Numbered from the stretch's first letter, positions 16,823 to 26,888 are shown. The stretch is DNA of 64,000 bases from Oscillospiraceae bacterium (GCA_017435565.1 JAFSEU010000002.1:53832-117831); one strand, 5' to 3'. Notes: generated by a model from the letters alone, not told the origin. Numbers and translations are program-made.

Positions 16823-19174
16823 TTACTGCGCTGTCGATGTTGTATAAACATAACCTGCAACTGCGGGAACTACTTCTTCTTCGCCACCTTCGCCGGTATC
16901 GGTATTTTCCCCTTCATTTCCTCCTTCAGCAGGAGTTGTAGTGGTTGTGACATTTTCAGAAGTTGTTGTAGTTTCAGCAGGTGTTGTTGTTACAGCAGTT
17001 GTTGTAGTTTCAACCTTTGATGTTGTTGTGGTAGTGGCTGCTGTTGTCGTAGTAGTGGTAGTAGTGGTCACAACGGGAATTCCGCCGATTTCTTCAAACG
17101 CATCGGCATTGAACTCAAGCGTTGTATATTCTTCAGTCGCAAAGTCAACAGTAAATTTTGCAATAATTGTTTCTTCGCCGTTTGAAATATTCTTAATCTT
17201 AACCGCAACAGCCTTTGTGCCTGTTCCCGATACAGAAACCTTCACGACGCCGCCTGTGAGAGTAATGTCGTCAATCTGCTTGATTTCAGTATTTACACCT
17301 TCAACAAGCGTTGTAAACTGATATGAACCTACAGCTTCAGGATCAACATCAATGGGAAGCTCAAGGGTTGCGGCGGGAGCAACACCATTACTTACAGTAA
17401 GTACTATTTCAGTTCCCTTGTCAACAACATCATGTGCATCAATGCTCTGACCGATAACAATGCCCGCTTCCTCGTTTGAGTCAGCTTCGATTTTAGAAAC
17501 AACGAAGCCTCTTCCCTCAAGAGTTGTAGCTGCATATTCATAATCATATCCGACAAGGTCAGGCACTCTCGCAGTAGAATCCTCACTGCCCGTGCTGACA
17601 TAAACAACAATAGTTTCGCCCGGTCTTACTGCGGTATTCGCAGCAGGTTCTGTTGAGATTACATAGCCCTCCGAAACCTCAGCGTCTTCCCTGTTGTTTA
17701 TTGTCGTCAGGAATCCCATTCCCTTGAGTGTAAGTACAGCAGCCTCGGATGTGAGATTTGAAACGTCGGGAACCATAACGGTTTTAATGCCCTTGCTGAC
17801 ATTGACATTTACTATCTGACCACTCTTAATCGGACGGTTTTCCTGAACATCCTGCTCGTAAATAACGCCCTCTTCATATTCTGAGTATTCCTGCGAGGAA
17901 ATATTAATCTTAAGATAAGTATATTCTGCTTCGGCTTCTTCTATATCCATTCCGACAAGATTGGGCATAAGATGTTCGTTGTTTTCACCGCCATCTTTAT
18001 CAAAATATCTGACGATATATGCAACAAAGAATATAACTGCAGCAAGAATCAGGGCAATTGCAACAGCAGTCAGAATCGGAACGAAAAGTGATGGTGCTTC
18101 TTCATCATCGTCGTCATCATCGTCTTCGTCTTCAATAATATCATCATCATCCTGCGTTTCGATATCGTCTTCAAAATCGTCATCGGCGTAGTAATCATCC
18201 TCGTAAACAAGAGAATCATCATCATCATCCGCAACATCAGAACTGCTTGCTGCTGACGCAGATGCTACACCTGAAACAGGAGTGAAAAACTGTGTTGCTT
18301 CGCTGACATCGTTTGTTTCATATGAAACATAGCCAAATGTAATTGCAGGATTTGCCTTGAATCTTTCAATATCCTTTATCATTTCAGCAGCGGACTGGTA
18401 ACGCTTTGAAGGCTCTTTTTCCATTGCGTGAAGGAAAATTTCCTGCAATCCGGCAGGAATATTGGGATTGATATTACCGGGATTCTCAGGCTCGTTCTGC
18501 ATATGCATAAGAGCGATTGAAACAGCATTATCTCCGTCAAAAGGTTTTTTACCGGTAAGCATTTCATACATCATTACGCCTACTGAGTAGATATCGCTCT
18601 TATCGTCGGTAAGATCGCCTCGTGCCTGCTCAGGTGAGATGTAATGAACAGATCCGATTGCCTTATCAGTAATACTCTTTCCTTCTTCTCTGGCAAATTT
18701 AGCGATACCAAAGTCCATCACTTTGATAGTTCCGTCGGTAAAGAGCATAATGTTCTGAGGCTTGATATCTCTGTTTACAATACCTCTGTCATGAGCGTGC
18801 TGAAGAGCTCTTAAAATCTGCACAGTGAAATGGACGCAGTCCTTCCAGCGAAGAACGCCTTCCTGCTCAATATACTCTTTAAGAGTAATACCGTCGATAT
18901 ACTCCATCACAATAAACTGAATCTTATCAGTAAATCCAACATCAAGAACCTTAACGATATTGGGATGTGAAAGAACAGCGATGGCCTTTGATTCGTTTCT
19001 GAATCTTCTTAAAAATTCCTCGTTTTCCGCAAATTCATTCTTAAGAATTTTAACTGCTACAATTTTGTCATCAATAATATCTATAGCCTTATAGACATCA
19101 GCCATACCGCCCATACCGATAAGCTCAGATATTTCGTAGCGTCCGTCGAGTTTTTTGCCGATATTCTTATCCAT
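16823..19174 (-). CDS. prkC: PASTA-domain Ser/Thr protein kinase (PrkC/Stk type)
   Basis: This membrane kinase is predicted to sense peptidoglycan fragments or lipid II and phosphorylate cytoplasmic targets. The kinase domain (about 12-275) has catalytic Lys42, DFG at 154-156 and an activation loop ending PEQARG. A very acidic juxtamembrane stretch (about 315-360) precedes one transmembrane helix (about 363-390), then three PASTA repeats (about 402-460, 465-528 and 534-597), a beta-rich module, and a threonine-rich tail (about 700-760) with TTTTT runs. The catalytic loop reads NRDIKPQN instead of HRDIKPQN (Asn134). It is coupled to prpC, the opposing phosphatase. Confidence 0.95.
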   Translation of the reverse strand: MDKNIGKKLDGRYEISELIGMGGMADVYKAIDIIDDKIVAVKILKNEFAENEEFLRRFRNESKAIAVLSHPNIVKVLDVGFTDKIQFIVMEYIDGITLKEYIEQEGVLRWKDCVHFTVQILRALQHAHDRGIVNRDIKPQNIMLFTDGTIKVMDFGIAKFAREEGKSITDKAIGSVHYISPEQARGDLTDDKSDIYSVGVMMYEMLTGKKPFDGDNAVSIALMHMQNEPENPGNINPNIPAGLQEIFLHAMEKEPSKRYQSAAEMIKDIERFKANPAITFGYVSYETNDVSEATQFFTPVSGVASASAASSSDVADDDDDSLVYEDDYYADDDFEDDIETQDDDDIIEDEDDDDDDDEEAPSLFVPILTAVAIALILAAVIFFVAYIVRYFDKDGGENNEHLMPNLVGMDIEEAEAEYTYLKINISSQEYSEYEEGVIYEQDVQENRPIKSGQIVNVNVSKGIKTVMVPDVSNLTSEAAVLTLKGMGFLTTINNREDAEVSEGYVISTEPAANTAVRPGETIVVYVSTGSEDSTARVPDLVGYDYEYAATTLEGRGFVVSKIEADSNEEAGIVIGQSIDAHDVVDKGTEIVLTVSNGVAPAATLELPIDVDPEAVGSYQFTTLVEGVNTEIKQIDDITLTGGVVKVSVSGTGTKAVAVKIKNISNGEETIIAKFTVDFATEEYTTLEFNADAFEEIGGIPVVTTTTTTTTTAATTTTTSKVETTTTAVTTTPAETTTTSENVTTTTTPAEGGNEGENTDTGEGGEEEVVPAVAGYVYTTSTAQ

Positions 19175-19198
19175 AAAAACCTCTCTCTTCCTTTGCTC

Positions 19199-19924
19199 TT
19201 ATTCAGAAAATACAACCACGGTAATATTATCTCTTCCGCCGTGGCTGTTTGCCCGTTCAATCAACAAAGCGGGCAAGCTTTCCAAACTGTTGCAATTTAT
19301 GATATCGTGAATTTCATTGTCTGTGCAGTAACGTGTAAGACCGTCAGAGCACATCAATACGATGTCATCTTTATCAACCGTGACCTCAAAATAATCGGGT
19401 GAAATGTTTCTTTCAACGCCGACCGCCATAGTCAGACAACTTTGCTGAGGGTGCATATGTGCCTCTTCAGCAGAAATTTCGCCGTTTTCAAGAAGCATCC
19501 GCACTACTGTATGGTCATCAGTAATCTGCCTGATGTTTTCTTTGGTGGATAGATAAGCACGACTGTCGCCAACGTTGACTACAAGTACGTCGCTTCCCCT
19601 GCGGAACACGGTTACACAAGTAGTACCCATTCCTGCCTTCGCAGGATTCTTTACAGATTCGGCAAACACAGCGCTGTTAGCGGCATTTACGCAGGAAAAC
19701 ATCAGATTTCTCACACTTGAAAGCGAAAAATTCGGAGAATACTGCGATTTGAATTTATCCATTATAACAGAGCAGGCAAGCTCGCCGGCTTCTTTGCCTG
19801 AGCTGTGGCCACCCATTCCATCACACAAAACTGCAAAAATACCGTTTTCAAAATCAGTAATTGCAAACGAATCCTGATTTTCTTCTCTGACAAGACCAAT
19901 GTCCGTCATACCATAAATCCGCAT
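19199..19924 (-). CDS. prpC: PP2C-type Ser/Thr phosphatase (PrpC/Stp)
   Basis: The 241-residue PPM-family phosphatase has the metal-binding aspartates in ENQDSF, LCDGMGGHSSG, MCSDGLTRY and GGRDNIT, plus VNVGDSRAYL. The length is that of a stand-alone catalytic domain. It should reverse PrkC phosphorylation. It lies 24 bases upstream of prkC and 21 bases downstream of rlmN, in the conserved Firmicutes order. Confidence 0.95.
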   Translation of the reverse strand: MRIYGMTDIGLVREENQDSFAITDFENGIFAVLCDGMGGHSSGKEAGELACSVIMDKFKSQYSPNFSLSSVRNLMFSCVNAANSAVFAESVKNPAKAGMGTTCVTVFRRGSDVLVVNVGDSRAYLSTKENIRQITDDHTVVRMLLENGEISAEEAHMHPQQSCLTMAVGVERNISPDYFEVTVDKDDIVLMCSDGLTRYCTDNEIHDIINCNSLESLPALLIERANSHGGRDNITVVVFSE

Positions 19925-19945
19925 CAGGATATCATCCCCCTTCTT

Positions 19946-20998
19946 TTACTCACAAAGCTCAGCTACGGCTTTTTCACGCCTAAGCTGTCCGCAGGCCGCA
20001 TTGATATCAGCGCCGAGAGTTCGGCGCACAGTTGCATTTAGACCTAATTCCTGCAGATAGATTCTGAATTGTTCCGCGGCTTTTCTTGAAGAAACAAAAC
20101 CGCATTCTTTAACGTAATTTATTGGAATTAAATTTATATGACAATTAAAGCCACGCAGTAGTTCATAAAGCTCAAAAGCGTCCGACTTTGCAGAATTGAC
20201 ATTGTCAATAAGTGAATATTCAAAAGTAATACGCCGCTTGGTGCGACTTGAAAAGTCCTTGCAGGCGCTTATAAGTTTATCAAGTGGATAAACCTTATTG
20301 ACAGGCATTATTTCATTGCGTTTCATATTGGTTGCTGCGTGCAGCGAAACTGATAAAGTAATCGGTAATCCTTCATTTGCAAGCTGCAGTATCTTAGGCA
20401 CAAGACCGCAGGTGGAAAGCGTGATATCCCGGGCACTGAGATTATTACCTGATTTATGAGTGACAAGCTTTATAAATCGTATGACATTATCATAGTTATC
20501 AAGCGGCTCGCCAATTCCCATCAGAACAATATTTCCGATACGACCGCTATCAAGCTGTCGCTGCGCAGTATAGTATTCCTGCAGCATTTCGCCTGCCGTG
20601 AGATTGCGAACCTTCCCCCCTATGGTGGAAGCGCAGAATTTGCATCCCATTGCACATCCGACCTGAGTAGATATGCATAGGCTATATCCGTATTTGTATT
20701 TCATCAATACACTTTCAACAAATTCACCGTCGGAAAGCCCATAGAGATATTTTACAGTATCATCGGTAGTAGATTCAAGCTTTTTCGAGATTTTCAGCGG
20801 CTTTATACAAAAATTATCTTCCAATGTTGTGCGCAGTTGTGCAGAAAGATTGGTCATTTCATCAAAATTTTCACATTTTTTTATATGAAGCCAATCAAAA
20901 ATCTGTTTTGCTCTGAATTTCTTCTCACCGAGCCGTTCAATCTCAGCTTCAAGCTCATCAGGTAACAGTTCAAGTATATCAGTTTTTATAAATCTCAC
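19946..20998 (-). CDS. rlmN: 23S rRNA (A2503-C2) / tRNA methyltransferase RlmN
   Basis: RlmN is a radical SAM enzyme that methylates C2 of A2503 in 23S rRNA and of A37 in some tRNAs. The 350-residue protein has the cluster motif CAMGCKFCAS near 115, GIGEPLDNYD, and the C-terminal methyl-carrier cysteine in DINAACGQL. It starts at GTG and overlaps the rsmB stop (GTGA), so the two are translationally coupled. Confidence 0.95.
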   Translation of the reverse strand: MRFIKTDILELLPDELEAEIERLGEKKFRAKQIFDWLHIKKCENFDEMTNLSAQLRTTLEDNFCIKPLKISKKLESTTDDTVKYLYGLSDGEFVESVLMKYKYGYSLCISTQVGCAMGCKFCASTIGGKVRNLTAGEMLQEYYTAQRQLDSGRIGNIVLMGIGEPLDNYDNVIRFIKLVTHKSGNNLSARDITLSTCGLVPKILQLANEGLPITLSVSLHAATNMKRNEIMPVNKVYPLDKLISACKDFSSRTKRRITFEYSLIDNVNSAKSDAFELYELLRGFNCHINLIPINYVKECGFVSSRKAAEQFRIYLQELGLNATVRRTLGADINAACGQLRREKAVAELCE

Positions 20999-22293
20999 AC
21001 CCTTTTAAATTTAGCGATGAAGAAGCCGTCCGATGAAAAATGCTTTGGCAAAACGGTAGCATAGTAAGCACCAAAGGGTTCACCAAGCTCTTCTAAAAAA
21101 GGAACTCCTTCAAAATCTGGATTTTTCAACAGAAAATCCTTGACAACCGCTTCATTTTCCTGTTTATTAAGTGTGCAGGTTGAATATAAAAGAAATCCGC
21201 CTTTTTTTACATAATTTTTTGAAGTGTTCAGAATACTTTTCTGAATGTGAGGCAACTTTTCAAAATCTCTTTCGGATTTATATTTTATCTCAGGTTTTTT
21301 GGAAATTACACCAAGTCCGCTGCATACAACGTCACACAAAACAAAATCCGCCATAGGAATATTTTCGTTAAGTTTAGTTGCGTCATTGACAAGAGTTTCA
21401 ATTGAATCAAGCCCAAGTCGGTCTGCGCCTGATTTAATGAGTTTCACTCTCTTTTCGTGCAGATCACAGGATATCACTCTGCCGTTATCATTTATATACT
21501 GTGCAACTGTAAAGGATTTTCCACCCGGTGCCGCACAAACATCAAGAATTGTAGAGCCTTCGACAGCGCCGAGTGCTTTTGAGCATAGCTGCGAAGAAAT
21601 ATCCTGCACGTACAGCATACCACGCTTGAATGCCTCAGTTTCAAAAACAGAGCCTGACTCGATAAAAATACAATCATCAAGAATATCACTGAAGCTGAAA
21701 GAAATTGACTCTGATTCAAGTGCAGATATAATATCATTTTTGTCAAATCTTGCAGTGTTTAATCTAAGTGTTGTTTTGGGAGTTGTTACAGTTGACTGTA
21801 AAAGCGATATAAAATCCTCAGGGTACTCAGCTCGCCACTTTGCCACGAGCCAAAGCGGTGCAGAGTATATTATTGAGAATGAGTGTAGCTCGTCCATTGG
21901 AACGGTATAATCAAGATTGGCACGCAAGAATGTGCGCAAAACGCCATTTACAAAGCCTTTTGCACTTGTAAAGCCGAGTTGCTTTACAGCTTCAACAGAT
22001 GAATTCACAGCAGCATTTTGCGGAACATTCATAAATTTGAGCATATATGCGCCGCATCGCAGAACCTGCAGCACTTTAGAATCAAGCTTATCGGCAGGTT
22101 TTGATGAATATTGAGCAATAATATGGTCAAGAGTAATCTTGCGTTCAATAACTCCGTAATACAGCGCAGTAAAGAATTTTTTGTCACACTTCTCTCTGTT
22201 TAAAAAAACATCAAGAACTATATTTGAATAACCGCCCTTGGAGAAAGTCTTTTCAAGAGCGTTTACGCATAAACAAATATCGTTTGTATTCAT
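20995..22293 (-). CDS. rsmB: 16S rRNA (cytosine-967-C5) methyltransferase RsmB
   Basis: RsmB methylates C967 of 16S rRNA. The 432-residue protein has the NusB-like RNA-binding N-terminal domain (about 1-130) and a Rossmann methyltransferase domain with the SAM site DVCAAPGGKS near 250. The second catalytic cysteine is in YSTCTLNKQENE. The first catalytic motif reads DVVCSGLG, with Val where the family almost always has Pro (DxPCSG). It overlaps the downstream rlmN and the upstream metallopeptidase gene by 4 bases each, so the three form a coupled block. Confidence 0.94.
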   Translation of the reverse strand: MNTNDICLCVNALEKTFSKGGYSNIVLDVFLNREKCDKKFFTALYYGVIERKITLDHIIAQYSSKPADKLDSKVLQVLRCGAYMLKFMNVPQNAAVNSSVEAVKQLGFTSAKGFVNGVLRTFLRANLDYTVPMDELHSFSIIYSAPLWLVAKWRAEYPEDFISLLQSTVTTPKTTLRLNTARFDKNDIISALESESISFSFSDILDDCIFIESGSVFETEAFKRGMLYVQDISSQLCSKALGAVEGSTILDVCAAPGGKSFTVAQYINDNGRVISCDLHEKRVKLIKSGADRLGLDSIETLVNDATKLNENIPMADFVLCDVVCSGLGVISKKPEIKYKSERDFEKLPHIQKSILNTSKNYVKKGGFLLYSTCTLNKQENEAVVKDFLLKNPDFEGVPFLEELGEPFGAYYATVLPKHFSSDGFFIAKFKRV

Positions 22294-22967
22294 CTTCTGC
22301 GGTTTGCAAGAGCTATCATTCTGAGAAGGTTAGCAAGCGAAACAAGCAAAGCAGCAACATAGGTCATTGCAGCAGCCGTAAGCACCTTTCCGGAAATCTT
22401 GAGCTCATCTTCATCAAGAATATTGAAGTTTTCAAGCGTATTCATTGCTCTTGCGCTTGCATTGAATTCAACAGGAAGAGTGATAAGTTGAAAAGCAACA
22501 ACAGCAGAAAACAGAATAACACCAATCATACAAAGCTCACCGAAAGAAAGAGCTATACCTAAAACAAGAAGAATCCACGAAACATTTGAACCGATATTAG
22601 CAACAGGAAGAACAGCATTACGAATCTTAATAGGTGCATAGCTTTCGGCGTGCTGAACAGCGTGACCGCATTCGTGAGCAACAACACCGAGTGCGGCAAT
22701 CGAAGTGCTGTTGTATGTCGACTGTGAAAGTCTGACGCACTCTGCGGTAGGATCGTAATGATCGGTGAGATCACCTGCGACTGATTCAATTCTCACATGA
22801 TTAAGACCGTTTGCGTCAAGAATATATCTTGCAAGGTCTGCACCTCTGTAGCCTCTTCTGGACATAACGGAGGAATACTTTTTGAATGTTGAATTTACGT
22901 TGATTGAAGCAAAAAGTGAAATGATGATTGCTGCAAAAAGCAATATAGTAGCAACTGTATAGTCCAT
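22290..22967 (-). CDS. YugP-type zinc metallopeptidase, membrane bound
   Basis: The 225-residue protein has an N-terminal transmembrane helix, a zinc-binding VVAHECGHAVQHAE motif near 90-103 and two to three C-terminal helices, the layout of the COG2738 (YugP) family. Its substrate is unknown; members are presumed membrane proteases. It sits between fmt and rsmB, where most Firmicutes have no gene, so it looks like an insertion into the conserved operon, but the 4-base overlap with rsmB shows it is well integrated. Confidence 0.88.
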   Translation of the reverse strand: MDYTVATILLFAAIIISLFASINVNSTFKKYSSVMSRRGYRGADLARYILDANGLNHVRIESVAGDLTDHYDPTAECVRLSQSTYNSTSIAALGVVAHECGHAVQHAESYAPIKIRNAVLPVANIGSNVSWILLVLGIALSFGELCMIGVILFSAVVAFQLITLPVEFNASARAMNTLENFNILDEDELKISGKVLTAAAMTYVAALLVSLANLLRMIALANRRR

Positions 22968-22996
22968 AATTTATACCCCTTTATAATATAATCAAA

Positions 22997-23929
22997 TTAT
23001 TCGAATTTTGAATTTTCGCTGATTTTGTTTCCTCTGAGAAAAGCGTCAGCATCAAGACGTTTTCCGCCCTCGGACTGAAGCTGCAAAATTCTGATGAACG
23101 TATTCTCTCCGCAGGCAACTATCAGCTTCTGCGCGTCAGCAATCTGACCGCAGACAGAATTGCTATTATGATATGAAACAACCTGTGATTTATATATTTT
23201 TATGCGTTTGCCGTCAAGATATGCAAAACCGCTGATTGCCCTTATGATATTATGGATTGTTTGAGCATTTTTTGAAAAGTCAAGCCTGCTCATATCCTTG
23301 CTGATCATAGATGCATATGAAGAGAGCGAATCATCCTGTTTGACAGGCTTCAAGCTATCATTTTCAACACCATCAAGCGTTTCAAGCAAAACCTCGGCAC
23401 CCAATTCCGACAGTCTGTCATGAAGCTGCTGACAGCATTCATTCTCATCAATCGTAATGCTTTTAGATATCAGCATATCACCTGTATCAAGCCCTTTTTC
23501 CATCTGCATAGATGTGATGCCTGTTTCTTTTTCACCGCTGAGCAAAGCATATTGTATAGGCGCCGCACCTCTGTATTTCGGAAGAAGCGAGGCATGAATA
23601 TTGATGCATCCGTATTTCGGTAGATTCAACACACTTTCAGGAAGAATCTGACCATAAGCTACAACAATGATAACGTCGGGATTAATTTCTCTGAGAACAT
23701 CAAACGCGTACTCAGCATCTTCACCCTTTCTCAATGAAATCGGCTGATATACAGGAATATCATATGACAAAGCTTTTTCCTTTACAGGCGTCGGCAAAAG
23801 CTTATGTCCACGATTTTTCGGCTTATCTGGTTGTGTAAAAACAGCAACCACCTCGTGTTCTGACTTGCAAAGTGCCTCAAGGCAGGGAACAGCAAAATCA
23901 GGCGTTCCCATAAAAACAACTCTGAGCAA
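22997..23929 (-). CDS. fmt: Methionyl-tRNA formyltransferase
   Basis: Fmt formylates Met-tRNAi for translation start. The 310-residue protein has VVFMGTPDFAVP at the N-terminus, the catalytic INIHASLLPKYRGAAPI segment near 110, and the C-terminal OB-type domain (about 205-310). The start is a TTG with a GGGGAA site, 2 bases past def. Pairing with def, which removes the formyl group, is universal in Firmicutes. Confidence 0.96.
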   Translation of the reverse strand: MLRVVFMGTPDFAVPCLEALCKSEHEVVAVFTQPDKPKNRGHKLLPTPVKEKALSYDIPVYQPISLRKGEDAEYAFDVLREINPDVIIVVAYGQILPESVLNLPKYGCINIHASLLPKYRGAAPIQYALLSGEKETGITSMQMEKGLDTGDMLISKSITIDENECCQQLHDRLSELGAEVLLETLDGVENDSLKPVKQDDSLSSYASMISKDMSRLDFSKNAQTIHNIIRAISGFAYLDGKRIKIYKSQVVSYHNSNSVCGQIADAQKLIVACGENTFIRILQLQSEGGKRLDADAFLRGNKISENSKFE

Positions 23930-23931
23930 TA

Positions 23932-24399
23932 TTATTCCCCATCCTCTTTAAGTTCTACAAATTCATCGACTATATCTACAAATAATTTGCCGTCGAGGTG
24001 ATCAACCTCATGGCAGGCGCAGCGACAGAAAAGCTCCTTAAGCTGCATTTCATAATACTCGCCGTAGCGATTCTGTGCCCTGAGGGTGCATTTACTCGGA
24101 CGAACAACATAGCCCCATTGCTTCGGGCAGGAAAGACAGCCTTCAACATCGCGTTGTTTTCCGCTTTTTTTTATAATTTCAGGATTTATACATTCAATAA
24201 GACCTTCGCCTACATCAATCACGCAGATGCGTCTTGTAATACCAATCTGTGGTGCGGCGAGACCAACACCCTTAGCTTTGTAGAGAGTTTCAGCCATATC
24301 ATCAAGAAGACTCCAGAGCTTTTCATCAAATTTTTCAACAGGTCTGCATACTCTGCGCAGTGCTTCATCTTCCTTTGTCAAAATTGTTCTGAGTGCCAT
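23932..24399 (-). CDS. def: Peptide deformylase
   Basis: This iron- or zinc-dependent enzyme removes the formyl group from nascent proteins. The 155-residue protein has the three family motifs: GVGLAAPQIG near 45, EGCLSCP with the metal-ligand Cys near 90, and HEVDHLDG near 131. The usual Val in EGCLSVP is Cys here, a minor variant outside the ligand position. The AGAAGGG ribosome binding site is clear. It lies between priA and fmt. Confidence 0.95.
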   Translation of the reverse strand: MALRTILTKEDEALRRVCRPVEKFDEKLWSLLDDMAETLYKAKGVGLAAPQIGITRRICVIDVGEGLIECINPEIIKKSGKQRDVEGCLSCPKQWGYVVRPSKCTLRAQNRYGEYYEMQLKELFCRCACHEVDHLDGKLFVDIVDEFVELKEDGE

Positions 24400-24429
24400 T
24401 TTTCAAATCCCTTCTCATATTCTAAATCA

Positions 24430-26877
24430 TCAGTAACCGACTTCACCGTTCAGGTCGCAGTACATTGAAACATTACGAAAATGCTTTGACGTTCCGGACT
24501 TTTTGATTACAGAGCTGATAAAGCTCCTGAAATCGGGAGTATTCTTACATTTTAAAATTAGTCTGTATCGATATTGTTCATCAATTTTTTCAAGCCCGCA
24601 ACGGGACGGTCCGAGAACACGCAATGCGATATTTGGTTTTTGCGATGTTATATATTCACGCATAACGCTGACAAAAAACTGTGCGGCTTTTTCAACGGCT
24701 GTATCATCTTTTCCCGAAAAGCCGATAACGCATAAATCACAAATCGGCGGATAGAGAAAAACCTTGCGTGCAGCAATTTCCTGTGCATAGAATTCTCTGT
24801 AATCCTGCGCAGCCGCAAGAGAGAGAACGTAATGGTCGGGAATATAGGTCTGCAGAATAGCTCTGCCCGGCTTTTCACCCCTTCCGCTTCTTCCGATTAC
24901 CTGTGTAATCAACGAAAAAGTATGCTCATAGCTTTTGAAATCGCCCGCAAAAAGCGCTTTATCTACTGAAAGAACACCAACAAGTGTTACATTCGGAAAA
25001 TCAAGCCCCTTGCCGATCATCTGAGTTCCGAGAAGAATATCATAATCACCATTGGCAAAATCAGAAAAAGCTTTTTCATATGACTGCATATTTGATGATG
25101 TATCTGCGTCCATTCGCAGAATCCTCGCATTCGGAAAAAGCTCAGCAACCTCTTCCTCAAGCTTTTGTGTACCGAAACCTCCGGGCTTAAGATGAACACC
25201 GTGACATTCGGGACATTCATTCTCAAAAATCTCATTGTGTCCGCAGTAATGGCAGACCAGCTTGTTTCCGGTTTTGTGGTATGTCATCGGAATACTGCAA
25301 TTCGGGCAAAAAATTGCCTTGTGACAATCACGGCAGGTAATTATTGTATGATAACCTCTGCGGTTCAAAAGCAGAATTGTCTGCTCATTACGAGCAAGAT
25401 TTTTTTCAACAGCTAATTTAAGTGTCTGTGAAAAGCTCATATATTTACCGCAAAGCTCATCGCATGACATATCAACAATTTCGGTCTGCGGCAAAGGATT
25501 ATTATGATAACGTTGAGTCAGCGTCAGAAGTTCATATACACCTTTTTGTGCAAGATAGTAGCTTTCTATTGTGGGGGTGGCAGATGCAAGAAGCAAAACA
25601 CAATTATGCGTTCGACAGCGTTTCTTTGCAACATTGACAGTTGAAAACCTTGGCGAGCTTTCTGATTTGTAGGTTCTTTCGCCTTCCTCATCAATTATAA
25701 TCAGACCGATGTTTGCAAGCGGAGCGAAAACTGCGCTTCGCGTGCCGATGACAATATCAGCTTCATTATTCTTAATGCGGTTATATTCTTCAAGGCGCTT
25801 TGCTTGAGAAAGTCCGCTGTGTATGAGCGCAACTCTGTCACCGAAAAGCGAAATAAAGTATTGCGACATCTGTGGTGTGAGTGATATCTCAGGCACGAGA
25901 TATATAACACTTTTTCCGCATTTGACGGCGTTATCTATCAGCTTTGCAAAAACAGCTGTTTTACCGCTTCCTGTGATACCGTGAAGCAAAAACGCTTTTG
26001 GTTTTGACTCATTGATATGCAAGGCTACTTTTTCAAAAACTGCATTTTGATGTAAAGACAGCTCTATATCATCAATTAGCCTTGTTGATTGTATTGAATG
26101 TGCATATGATGCATTGACATACGATGTGATAATGACGCCGTACTTTTCAAGATTAGATACAACAGCAGATGTCACAGAGCAATTCTCGCAAATTTCTTTG
26201 ATTGGAGTATGTGATCTTCCGTCAATATAATCAACTACACATTGCTGCTTGTAAGTCAGCTTAAGCTGCAGCTGCCCCGACTTATATGCGTCACTCAAAT
26301 CGGCAGTTTTTACAGTCTGCTGCGAGCATTTCTGAGCATAATTGCTGTAAATCCTTATAACTTCCTTTTTTAGAAGCGATTGAGCATCACTGTGGCCGGC
26401 TTTTAAATCATTTTCAATTTGTATTGATGGTTTTTTCAGCGTTTTAAGCGCCTCGATATATTCAAGCTCTGATAAACCTAAGAAATTTATATTTTCAGCA
26501 TTGAAATCGATGAAGTATTCGTTTTGTTTTTTGTAGCGCATTGCCGGTGGAAGTACGGCTTTTGTAGCGTCATATATCGTACAAAAAGTAGTTTCGCTGA
26601 GATACAGCGCCATTTCAAGCATTTCATCACTGAGTACAGGCTTGTCATCAAGTACATCACTGATAACCTTGAGATTTGAGCAATCTTCGTTCATACAGAC
26701 TTTTAGCTCAAAAACCATAGCCTCACGCAGTGAGTTTGACTTTGAAAAAGGAACGAGAACTCTCACGCCTTTTTGTACTCTGTTTTTAAGATGTTGTGGA
26801 ACAACATAGGTAAACAGGGAATCAAACGAATAGGCTGTACCGCTGACAGCGACAAGAGCCGTCTGAACATCAATCAT
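24430..26877 (-). CDS. priA: Primosomal replication restart helicase PriA
   Basis: PriA reloads the replisome at stalled forks. The 815-residue protein has the N-terminal DNA-binding domain, Walker A GITGSGKTAV near 300, the PriA zinc-binding module with four CxxC-type pairs (CRDCHKAIFCPNC and CHYCGHNEIFENECPEC) near 515-550, and the helicase motif VIGRSGRG. Walker B reads IIIDEEGERTYK; many PriA proteins have DEEH, so the His is replaced by Gly. Start is the ATG 11 bases past rpoZ, with a weak ribosome binding site. The coaBC gene often found before priA is absent. Confidence 0.95.
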   Translation of the reverse strand: MIDVQTALVAVSGTAYSFDSLFTYVVPQHLKNRVQKGVRVLVPFSKSNSLREAMVFELKVCMNEDCSNLKVISDVLDDKPVLSDEMLEMALYLSETTFCTIYDATKAVLPPAMRYKKQNEYFIDFNAENINFLGLSELEYIEALKTLKKPSIQIENDLKAGHSDAQSLLKKEVIRIYSNYAQKCSQQTVKTADLSDAYKSGQLQLKLTYKQQCVVDYIDGRSHTPIKEICENCSVTSAVVSNLEKYGVIITSYVNASYAHSIQSTRLIDDIELSLHQNAVFEKVALHINESKPKAFLLHGITGSGKTAVFAKLIDNAVKCGKSVIYLVPEISLTPQMSQYFISLFGDRVALIHSGLSQAKRLEEYNRIKNNEADIVIGTRSAVFAPLANIGLIIIDEEGERTYKSESSPRFSTVNVAKKRCRTHNCVLLLASATPTIESYYLAQKGVYELLTLTQRYHNNPLPQTEIVDMSCDELCGKYMSFSQTLKLAVEKNLARNEQTILLLNRRGYHTIITCRDCHKAIFCPNCSIPMTYHKTGNKLVCHYCGHNEIFENECPECHGVHLKPGGFGTQKLEEEVAELFPNARILRMDADTSSNMQSYEKAFSDFANGDYDILLGTQMIGKGLDFPNVTLVGVLSVDKALFAGDFKSYEHTFSLITQVIGRSGRGEKPGRAILQTYIPDHYVLSLAAAQDYREFYAQEIAARKVFLYPPICDLCVIGFSGKDDTAVEKAAQFFVSVMREYITSQKPNIALRVLGPSRCGLEKIDEQYRYRLILKCKNTPDFRSFISSVIKKSGTSKHFRNVSMYCDLNGEVGY

Positions 26878-26888
26878 TATTAATATTT

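Noticed and set aside
16941..17321. Valine-rich 126-residue frame on the plus strand
   Set aside because: It is the complement of the threonine-rich tail codons of prkC, a low-complexity shadow.
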